Positions 26,634-32,809 of a DNA stretch of 32,809 nucleotides are shown here, in pieces. The DNA is taken from positions 1-32,809 of the forward strand of contig JAJYAC010000016.1 in the NCBI GenBank assembly GCA_021779735.1, given 5' to 3'. The DNA is from Actinomycetes bacterium. Lineage in GTDB: Bacteria; Actinomycetota; Acidimicrobiia; Acidimicrobiales; RAAP-2. Position 1 is the first letter of the stretch; the number at the start of each line of letters is the position of its first letter. The notes beneath the pieces are model-generated. The model made no database searches. It was not told the origin of the DNA and saw nothing but the letters and a program-made list of their open reading frames with translations. Made by a program: the position numbers and the translations under genes.

Positions 26634-27485
26634 ATGCGTCTTCTCCTTACCAATGACGACGGTGTCGGCGCGCCCGGCATCGCCGTGCTCGCCCGTCACG
26701 TCGCCCGATGGATCGACCAGGCCCCCGCCGGCGAGGTCCGCGAGGCCATCGTCGTGGCTCCTCACACCAACTACTCGGGCATGTCAGCCGCCGTCGGAGA
26801 CCTCTTCGATCACCCCAGCGTCGAGTACCGACGTCACGAGATCGACGGCGCGGCCTCAATCCCAACCTACGGCCTCGAGGCGCCACCGGCGCTGTGCGCG
26901 CTGCTGGGCGCCCTGGGAAGTTTCAACTTCGCCCCCGACGTCATCATCTCGGGCATCAACGCGGGCGCCAACGTCGGGCGCAGCGTGCTGCACTCGGGCA
27001 CCGTGGGAGCCATCTTGACGGGCGCCCAGGTCGGTCTATCAGGAATGGCGATCTCGGTGCAGTGGGGTGACGAGGTTCACTTCGACACCGCCGGGGCTGT
27101 CGCCATCGAGGTCCTCGAGCACCTCATGGCCGCTCCCAGTCGCACGCTGTGGAACCTCAACGTCCCCAACCTCTCGGCGGCTCAGCTCAAGGGCGTGCGC
27201 CGTGGGCGTATCTCCACCGCGGGAATCGTCAAGTCCGCCGGACCTCTCGCCGGCGGCGAGCCCCTAGGCGAAGAGGGCCAGTTGCCCCTGCGTCTCGGCG
27301 CGGCGACCCCCGAAGTGGGCGACGTCAGCGACGAGGCGGTTGACGATGACGGCGCCCTCGTGGCGGCCGGCTACGCCTCGATCACTCCCCTGCGCGGACC
27401 ACACGAAGACACCGACACCGCCCTCGACGACACGCTCAATCTGGCGCTCGCGGCGATCACGCGCCACCTGCACGGTCAGCGCTAG
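26634..27485 (+). CDS. surE: 5'/3'-nucleotidase SurE
   Basis: A 283-residue metal-dependent phosphatase acting on nucleoside monophosphates. The N-terminus has the metal-binding TNDDG (Asp8, Asp9), followed by the SGM segment near residue 45 and SGINAGANVG near 106. It is slightly longer than many SurE proteins. The start is the ATG at 26634; TATCGT at 26621-26626 ends seven bases before it, so a leaderless message is possible. Its TAG overlaps the arfB TAG on the other strand (CTAG). Confidence 0.95.
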   Translation: MRLLLTNDDGVGAPGIAVLARHVARWIDQAPAGEVREAIVVAPHTNYSGMSAAVGDLFDHPSVEYRRHEIDGAASIPTYGLEAPPALCALLGALGSFNFAPDVIISGINAGANVGRSVLHSGTVGAILTGAQVGLSGMAISVQWGDEVHFDTAGAVAIEVLEHLMAAPSRTLWNLNVPNLSAAQLKGVRRGRISTAGIVKSAGPLAGGEPLGEEGQLPLRLGAATPEVGDVSDEAVDDDGALVAAGYASITPLRGPHEDTDTALDDTLNLALAAITRHLHGQR

Positions 27486-27937
27486 TCGTTCTCGGCGCGC
27501 CGCTGGGACTTCAATCGCGCGCGGGCCTTCTTCTCCCCGAGGCGACGCTCGCGCGAGGCCCTCGTGGGCGCGGTGGCGCGACGTGGGGTGACCGGCGTGA
27601 GGGCATCGGCGAGTCGAGCCCCCAACTGTTCGAGCGCGGCGGTGCGATTCATCGCCTGGGAGCGGAAGCGCCCCGCGCTCGAGCGAATGACGGGACCGAG
27701 CGTTTCGAGCAAGTGGGTTCGATCGGATTCGCGCAGTGACGACGCGCCCGCCACGTCGAGGCTCACCACGACCCGCGTGCGGGAGCGATTCGCGTGCTGG
27801 CCCCCGGGACCACTGGAGGTGGTGGCGCGTAGCACCAGGTCATCGGCCGCCACGACGACGCGGCCGATGACGAGGGCGCCGTCATCGCGAATCACCACCG
27901 TTGGTGTCACGACTCGGCTCGAGGGAGCCGCACTCAC
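27482..27937 (-). CDS. arfB: Peptidyl-tRNA hydrolase ArfB (alternative ribosome rescue factor)
   Basis: A 151-residue release-factor-like protein that frees stalled ribosomes lacking a stop codon. The catalytic GGQ is at residues 45-47 (SSGPGGQHANRSRTRV). The C-terminus is a long basic tail (RASRERRLGEKKARARLK) that enters the empty mRNA channel. The start is uncertain: the GTG at 27937 has a purine stretch set very close, and GTG codons at 27910 or 27898 are alternatives. A strong inverted repeat covers the region before the start. Confidence 0.92.
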   Translation of the reverse strand: MSAAPSSRVVTPTVVIRDDGALVIGRVVVAADDLVLRATTSSGPGGQHANRSRTRVVVSLDVAGASSLRESDRTHLLETLGPVIRSSAGRFRSQAMNRTAALEQLGARLADALTPVTPRRATAPTRASRERRLGEKKARARLKSQRRAEND

Positions 27938-27957
27938 CCCCTCAGCCTACTGAGGGG
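27938..27957. repeat. Perfect inverted repeat at the arfB start, between arfB and mmsA
   Basis: CCCCTCAG (27938-27945) and CTGAGGGG (27950-27957) form an 8-bp stem with a four-base loop. On the minus strand the GAGGGG arm abuts the arfB GTG and would be locked in the hairpin. It also lies 42 bases before the mmsA-type gene on the plus strand. It could be a translation-control hairpin, a shared operator or chance. Confidence 0.5.
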
Positions 27958-27999
27958 TCCCGGAGGCCCCGGTAGGGTGGACACCGAGAAAGAGGACCT

Positions 28000-29478
28000 A
28001 TGACTACCATCCCCCACTTCGTACACGGCCAGCGACTCAGCGCCGAGGGGACCCTGCCCGTCTTCAACCCGGCCACCGGCGAGGTGAGCGCCCACGTTCC
28101 CGTGCCCGCGAGCGCCTTCGTCGACGAGGTCGTCGACGGCGCGCGTCGCGCGTGGCAGACCTGGCGCCTCTCAACGCTCTCTCAGCGCACCAACATCCTC
28201 TTCACCTTTCGTCAGCTCCTCGTTGCTCACGCCGACGAGTTGGCCGCACTCATCACCGCCGAGCACGGCAAGACCCTGGCCGATGCCCACGGTGAGATCG
28301 CGCGAGGACTCGAGAACGTCGAGTACGCCTGCGGGCTGACCGAGCACCTTAAGGGCGGCTTCTCGAGTCAAGTGGCCGACGGCGTCGACGTGCACTCGAT
28401 GCGCGAGTCCCTCGGCGTGGTCGTGGAGATCACTCCCTTCAACTTTCCCATCATGGTGCCCCTGTGGATGACCGCGAACGCCCTCGCCACGGGCAACGTC
28501 GTCATCCTCAAGCCCAGCGAGCGCGACCCCAGCGTCTCGGTTCGACTGGGTGAACTCCTCACCGAGGCGGGACTACCCGCGGGCGTCTTCACCGTGCTCC
28601 AGGGCAACGCCGCGACCGTCACGCAGTTGCTCGAACACCCCGGTATCGACGCCATCAGCTTCGTGGGATCCACCCCCGTCGCACGCTACGTCTACGAGAC
28701 CGGAACCACCCACGGCAAGCGCGTTCAGGCCCTCGGCGGAGCGAAGAACCACATGGTGGTCCTCGGTGACGCCGACCTTGACGTGGCCGCTGACGCCGCC
28801 ATCAACGCGGGATTCGGCTCCGCCGGAGAGCGCTGCATGGCCATCAGCGTCGTCGTGTGCGTCGGCGATGTCGCGGACGCGCTGATCGACAAGATCGCCA
28901 CGCGCATCGACGCACTGAACGTGGGGCCGGGCGACGACCCGACGAGCGACTTTGGGCCCGTCATCTCGGCCGAGCACCGCGACCGCATCGTCAGTTACGT
29001 CACGAACGCTCCCGGCGAGGGAATCTCGGTCGTCCGTGACGGCACCGACCTCGTCGCGCGAGACGGATTCTTCGTCGGCCCGTGCCTGCTCGACGGCGTA
29101 CGGCCCGGCACGGCGGCCTACGACAACGAGATCTTCGGACCGGTCCTGGGCGTGGCGCGCGTCGACTCCTACGACGAGGCCGTGGCTCTCATCAACGCCA
29201 ACCCCTTCGGTAACGGCACCGCGATCTTCACGCGCGACGGCAACGCGGCGCGGCGCTTTAGTCGCGATGTGACCGTCGGAATGATCGGCATCAACGTGCC
29301 GATCCCCGTACCGGTGGCCTCCTACTCCTTCGGGGGCTGGAAGAACTCGCTCTTTGGCCACGCCCACATCTACGGCCCCGAAGGCTTCGCCTTCTACACC
29401 CGCGCCAAGGTCATCACCACGCGCTGGCCCCAGCCCTCGGAGTCCCAGATCGACCTCGGATTTCCCCGCACCCGCTAG
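28000..29478 (+). CDS. mmsA: Methylmalonate-semialdehyde dehydrogenase (acylating), MmsA-type
   Basis: A 492-residue CoA-dependent aldehyde dehydrogenase that converts (methyl)malonate semialdehyde to acyl-CoA in valine and inositol/beta-alanine breakdown. PFNFP (Asn148), GGAKNH in place of the usual Glu-bearing ELGGK motif, and GERCMA with catalytic Cys279 are diagnostic of the MMSDH subfamily. The FVHGQ start and the C-terminal GWKNSLFGHAHIYG segment also fit. The start is the ATG at 28000, after AGAGGA. No other mms or iol genes are nearby. Confidence 0.93.
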   Translation: MTTIPHFVHGQRLSAEGTLPVFNPATGEVSAHVPVPASAFVDEVVDGARRAWQTWRLSTLSQRTNILFTFRQLLVAHADELAALITAEHGKTLADAHGEIARGLENVEYACGLTEHLKGGFSSQVADGVDVHSMRESLGVVVEITPFNFPIMVPLWMTANALATGNVVILKPSERDPSVSVRLGELLTEAGLPAGVFTVLQGNAATVTQLLEHPGIDAISFVGSTPVARYVYETGTTHGKRVQALGGAKNHMVVLGDADLDVAADAAINAGFGSAGERCMAISVVVCVGDVADALIDKIATRIDALNVGPGDDPTSDFGPVISAEHRDRIVSYVTNAPGEGISVVRDGTDLVARDGFFVGPCLLDGVRPGTAAYDNEIFGPVLGVARVDSYDEAVALINANPFGNGTAIFTRDGNAARRFSRDVTVGMIGINVPIPVPVASYSFGGWKNSLFGHAHIYGPEGFAFYTRAKVITTRWPQPSESQIDLGFPRTR

Positions 29479-29550
29479 GGGCCCCGCGTAACTGCGCGAG
29501 AGGCCACGTACTACCTTGGCGTAGGGTCTGCGCTACGTCGTCAACGGCGA

Positions 29551-29568
29551 GGGCCGCGTCTGCGGTCC
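29551..29568 (+). promoter_or_regulatory. Stem-loop between mmsA and the Nudix gene
   Basis: GGGCCGC and GCGGTCC pair over seven positions (one G-T) around a GTCT loop, 73 bases after the mmsA stop and 31 before the Nudix ATG. There is no T-tract. It might attenuate or terminate; the support is weak. Confidence 0.25.
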
Positions 29569-29598
29569 TGGGACGTCAACCGCCACGAAAGTCACACC

Positions 29599-30009
29599 AT
29601 GAGCAAGCAACATTCCAGTACCCGCGCCTACGGCGTCCTCCTCGACGAGGGACGAGTCATCCTCGTGCGCTCGTCGAATCCCGAGCACGATCCGCCCCTC
29701 TGGTGGCTTCCCGGCGGAGGCATCCACTTCGGCGAGACGCCCGAAGAGACGCTCCAGCGAGAGTTCGTCGAAGAGACCGGTCTCATCGTGGAGCGCTTCA
29801 GTCTTCTCACGGTGATGGCCGACACGCGCCGTCGTTCCAACGGGGACCGCATTCACACCGTTCGCATCATCTACACCGTTCAACTGGCCGGAGGCGAACT
29901 CGCACACGAAGTGGGCGGCACCTCTGATCACGCGATGTGGTTTGGGCCCGAAGAGCTCGCGGCGCTCAACGTCGCGGACTACGCGCGTCACGCGCTGGGA
30001 CTGCTCTAG
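29599..30009 (+). CDS. Nudix hydrolase
   Basis: A 136-residue hydrolase of nucleoside diphosphates linked to another group. The Nudix box is complete at residues 40-62 (G-x5-E-x7-RE-F-x-EE-x-G-L). The N-terminal strands and the C-terminal MWFGPEELAAL helix fit the small-Nudix fold. Substrate cannot be inferred. The start is the ATG at 29599. Its TAG overlaps the TAG of the convergent acyl-CoA synthetase gene (CTAG). Confidence 0.93.
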   Translation: MSKQHSSTRAYGVLLDEGRVILVRSSNPEHDPPLWWLPGGGIHFGETPEETLQREFVEETGLIVERFSLLTVMADTRRRSNGDRIHTVRIIYTVQLAGGELAHEVGGTSDHAMWFGPEELAALNVADYARHALGLL

Positions 30010-31682
30010 GCGAAGTACGTCTCGGGCATCGAGCGTTTCAGCAACTTGCCCGCGGCGTTTCGCGCAAGGGCCTCGTCGGTGAGCACGATGCGCGTGGGCA
30101 CCTTGAAACTCGCGAGGTGCGCCGCCAGATGTTCTCTCAGTTCCTCCGCGGTGAGGACCTGACCCTCCTTGACCCGCACGACGCAGGCCACCTCTTCACC
30201 CAGGCGCTCGTGGGCCAGGCCAAAGACGGCCGCCTCGTAGACCGCGGGATGCTCGTAGATGGCTGCCTCAACTTCGGCACAGTAGACGTTCTCTCCCGCG
30301 CGGATGATCATGTCCTTCGCCCGGTCCTCAATGTAGAGAAAGCCCTCGGCGTCGATCCTTCCCACGTCTCCGGTGCGCAGCCAGCCTGACTCGAGCGTGG
30401 CCGCGGTTGCCTCGGGCTTGTTCCAGTACCCGCGAAAGAGAGTCGGGGACTTCAGCCAGATCTCGCCGCGCTCGTCCACGCCGACCGCGCGTCCCGCCAC
30501 ATCTCTGATCTCGACGTCCATCACAATGGTGGGCGTGCGGCCCGTCGACGTGGGGTGCTCGACGTAGTCGTCGCCGTAGTTGCCCGGTCCGTAGGCGTTC
30601 GTCTCGGTCATGCCATATCCCAGTGAGGGGCGTCCTCGCGAGAAGGAGTGCTCAACCCGGTCCACCAGCTTCGGTGGCGCGGGCGCGCCGCCGCCACCGA
30701 CGGACGTGAGCGAACTCGTGTCGTACTCGTGGAATCGCGGGTGCTCGAGCAGATCCCAAGACTGCGTGGGCACGCCCACGAAACTCGTGACGCGGTGGCG
30801 CTCGATGAGCGTGAGCGCCCGCTCGGGCTCCCAGCGATACATCATCACCAACTTGAAGTGCCAGCTAAAGCACGACATCATCACCGGAATGCAACCCGTC
30901 ACGTGAAAAAGCGGCACCACGAGGATGAAGCACGGCGCGAGGCCCGAGCCACTCTCGTTCTCGTCGCGTCGCGCGTCGATCAGCGCCGGTCCCGCGGCGA
31001 AGGACATGATGGTCTGGCTCAGGGCCCGGTGTGAGGAGACCGCCCCCTTGGGAAAGCCCGTCGTGCCCGAGGTGTAGAGGATCGTCGCGTCGTCGTCGGC
31101 CGACACCTCCACGAGGGGCATCGACGCGCCGCGGATCACGACGTCGCTCCAGCGCTGTACTCCCGGCGCCAGGGGCTCGAGCTCGTCGAGGCGCACGCCG
31201 AGCACGTCGACGCCCGCTCGCTGGCACGGCGCGTAGGCCCGCGCGACACGCTCGGAGTCAGCAATCAGAACCCGCAGTCCCGCGTCGTCAATCGCGTACT
31301 CCAGCTCGTCCTCGGTCCACCACGCGTTGAGCGAGACCGAAATTGCCCCGATGGAGGTAATGGCCGCAAAGGAAATCACCCACTCGGGCAAGTTGCGCAT
31401 GGCGATGCCCACACGATCTCCCCTGCCGACGTGGAAGTGGTTGACGAGCGAGCTGGCCAGAGCGTCCGCTTCAACCATGACGTCGGCGAAGCTCCACTCC
31501 TCGTCTTCGTAAACGAGAAAGGGGCTGTCGAGGCCCCTCGCGGAGGCGAAGAACTCGCGCAGGGTGGGAGGCGCGTTGACGAACTCACGTTGGTGGCCCC
31601 CATCGCACTCGACCTCGTGCACCTCAAAGGGCATGCCCGGCGCCGACACGGCCGCGATCGCCTCGTGGTAATTCAGTCCCAC
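30006..31682 (-). CDS. AMP-dependent acyl-CoA synthetase / fatty-acid CoA ligase
   Basis: A 558-residue adenylate-forming enzyme that activates a carboxylic acid with ATP and joins it to CoA. The P-loop YTSGTTGFPKGA is at residues 203-214, GYGMTE at 355-360, GWLRTGD at 433-439, and the catalytic Lys is Lys546 in NAAGKLLK. Length and motifs suit medium- or long-chain ligases. The start is a GTG at 31682 with AAGGAG seven bases upstream. It is divergent from the DUF167 gene, and an acyl-ACP desaturase lies nearby, so a lipid role is plausible. Confidence 0.93.
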   Translation of the reverse strand: MGLNYHEAIAAVSAPGMPFEVHEVECDGGHQREFVNAPPTLREFFASARGLDSPFLVYEDEEWSFADVMVEADALASSLVNHFHVGRGDRVGIAMRNLPEWVISFAAITSIGAISVSLNAWWTEDELEYAIDDAGLRVLIADSERVARAYAPCQRAGVDVLGVRLDELEPLAPGVQRWSDVVIRGASMPLVEVSADDDATILYTSGTTGFPKGAVSSHRALSQTIMSFAAGPALIDARRDENESGSGLAPCFILVVPLFHVTGCIPVMMSCFSWHFKLVMMYRWEPERALTLIERHRVTSFVGVPTQSWDLLEHPRFHEYDTSSLTSVGGGGAPAPPKLVDRVEHSFSRGRPSLGYGMTETNAYGPGNYGDDYVEHPTSTGRTPTIVMDVEIRDVAGRAVGVDERGEIWLKSPTLFRGYWNKPEATAATLESGWLRTGDVGRIDAEGFLYIEDRAKDMIIRAGENVYCAEVEAAIYEHPAVYEAAVFGLAHERLGEEVACVVRVKEGQVLTAEELREHLAAHLASFKVPTRIVLTDEALARNAAGKLLKRSMPETYFA

Positions 31683-31731
31683 GTCCCCGCTCCTTCGTGG
31701 GCGTGGACGACGCCCTTGCTAGAACGGGACC

Positions 31732-32034
31732 ATGCTACCGAGCCCCGCGGACCGCGCCCGTGAGGCCACCGTTCGCTTTGTTGTCCGCGTGCACCCGGGG
31801 GCGCGCGTCGCGCGAGTCGCCTCCCGCGACGGAGTTCTCGAGATCTACGTGCGCGCACCGGCCCGCGAGGGACGAGCCACCCGTGAAGCGCTCGTGGTCG
31901 TCGCCGACGAACTCGGCGCGGGTCCCTCGCGTGTCGCGTGCCAGCGCGGCGAGCACTCGCGTACGAAACTCTTCGCCCTCACCGGCGACGCCGCACTCCT
32001 CGAACGACTTCGCGTGCTACTCGGTGGCGACTAG
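31732..32034 (+). CDS. DUF167 (YggU) family protein
   Basis: A 100-residue protein of the DUF167 family. The core RFVVRVHPGARVARV at about residues 15-29, LEIYVRAPAREGRA after it, and a helix with REALVVVADEL match the small alpha/beta fold. Function is unknown across bacteria. The start is the ATG at 31732. Its TAG shares CTAG with the convergent desaturase gene. Confidence 0.88.
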   Translation: MLPSPADRAREATVRFVVRVHPGARVARVASRDGVLEIYVRAPAREGRATREALVVVADELGAGPSRVACQRGEHSRTKLFALTGDAALLERLRVLLGGD

Positions 32035-32809
32035 GCCAGAGCGGTCGACGCGCCGGAGGCCTTCTGGGCCATGCGCTCGACGCTGGCCGTAATCTTCTCC
32101 ACGACGTGAGCGAGTTCTGTGCGCGCGCGTTCGGCCTCGGCACTGAGGTTCGCGAGGTGGCTCACGTCCCACGTGGACAGCACCGGTTCGAGCACGTCGC
32201 GAAGGTACTGACCCAGCCCGTAGATCCCCTCTCGCGCGATACGCACCGCGTGGCGCGTGAAGCTGGGAATACCGGTGCCGGGCATCGCGAAGTCGGCGAC
32301 CTGCTTCGTCGCGGCGATCATCATCGCCGAGGGATCGATGGCGAAGGCCGCCGTGGCGAGGTCTCGGTAGAACATGTAGTGCTTCGTCTCGTCGCCGGCC
32401 ACGAGAGCCAGCACGTTACGGCCCATCTTGTCGTCCTTGGGCAGGTGAGCCCCGGTATTGCGGTGCGCGATCTGAGTGGCGCGCTCTTGAAAGGACACGT
32501 AACAAATCAAGTCGGCGAAGGACTCGGGCTCGGGAACCTCGGCCTTCTTCATCTGCACGCGACGACCCTCTTCGAGCAGCGTCGGGTCAATGCAGCGGCT
32601 GATGTGCACCCAGTCGCGCATAACCATCGAGTGACGGTTCTCTTCCATCGTCCACTGGTGGTTCCAGTCTCGAATCGGGTGCTCCTTGGGCGTGTGGGCG
32701 AGCAGGGAGTTCGTGTAGTACGGCAGATTGTCTTCGGTGAGCAAGTTGACGTAGATCGAACTGCGAACGCCTTCGGCCAAGGGGTAGTCCGACTCGCTCC
32801 ACGGGTGTT
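32031..32809 (-). CDS. Acyl-ACP desaturase (ferritin-like di-iron), C-terminal part (partial, runs off right edge)
   Basis: About 258 residues of a soluble di-iron fatty-acid desaturase that introduces a double bond into acyl chains. Both iron-ligand motifs are present: EENRH near the visible N-terminus and DETKH about 85 residues later. The reading frame stays open to the window edge (WSESDYPLAEGVRSS), so the start and the first part of the helical bundle are outside. It resembles the actinobacterial DesA1/DesA2 type. A long helical C-terminus follows the iron site. Confidence 0.9.
   Translation of the reverse strand, partial: HPWSESDYPLAEGVRSSIYVNLLTEDNLPYYTNSLLAHTPKEHPIRDWNHQWTMEENRHSMVMRDWVHISRCIDPTLLEEGRRVQMKKAEVPEPESFADLICYVSFQERATQIAHRNTGAHLPKDDKMGRNVLALVAGDETKHYMFYRDLATAAFAIDPSAMMIAATKQVADFAMPGTGIPSFTRHAVRIAREGIYGLGQYLRDVLEPVLSTWDVSHLANLSAEAERARTELAHVVEKITASVERMAQKASGASTALA

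Overview
The window is GC-rich chromosomal DNA from a member of the Actinomycetota. A deep lineage such as Acidimicrobiia is possible, but that is inference. The main evidence is the gene order tig-clpP-clpX-folC-ndk-mreBCD-mrdA-rne, a mycothiol-dependent isomerase-family protein (mycothiol is the actinobacterial thiol), a clpS-DUF2017 pair, frequent GTG starts, and many start/stop overlaps. No phage, insertion sequence, CRISPR array or other mobile element was seen. Most of the window is housekeeping core.

Region 1 (1-10373, all minus strand) is a long block read from right to left. Trigger factor, ClpP and ClpX cover protein folding and turnover. FolC and Ndk cover folate and nucleotide metabolism. 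MreB, MreC, MreD and PBP2 form the rod-shape wall-synthesis machinery. The last gene is the start of an RNase E/G gene that runs off the left edge. The usual actinobacterial neighbours valS (next to clpX/folC) and rodA (next to mrdA) are absent from this block, and only one clpP is present.

Region 2 (10569-17210) holds a DinB/MDMPI-fold protein, tRNA-Pro, a PPK2-type polyphosphate kinase, and a complete polyamine-type ABC importer operon transcribed potA-potD-potB-potC.

Region 3 (17211-22313) holds a padR-DUF1048-ABC exporter operon preceded by a large dyad that is probably the PadR operator. It also holds tRNA-Arg, tRNA-His and tRNA-Lys, an aldehyde dehydrogenase between two of the tRNAs, and a secreted LppX/LprG-like protein.

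Region 4 (22411-32809) holds clpS-DUF2017, an MpaB-family protein, and a tightly packed minus-strand operon of aldose 1-epimerase, SDR dehydrogenase and secreted GH114-type glycosidase. It continues with surE, arfB, an mmsA-type dehydrogenase, a Nudix hydrolase, an acyl-CoA synthetase, a DUF167 protein and the C-terminal part of an acyl-ACP desaturase. Three convergent pairs here end in the same four-base CTAG overlap of stop codons.

The best candidates for something undescribed are the epimerase-SDR-GH114 operon as a possible galactosamine-polymer utilisation unit, the ClpS-DUF2017 pair, and the structured leader of the RNase E/G gene. None amounts to a proven new system from sequence alone.
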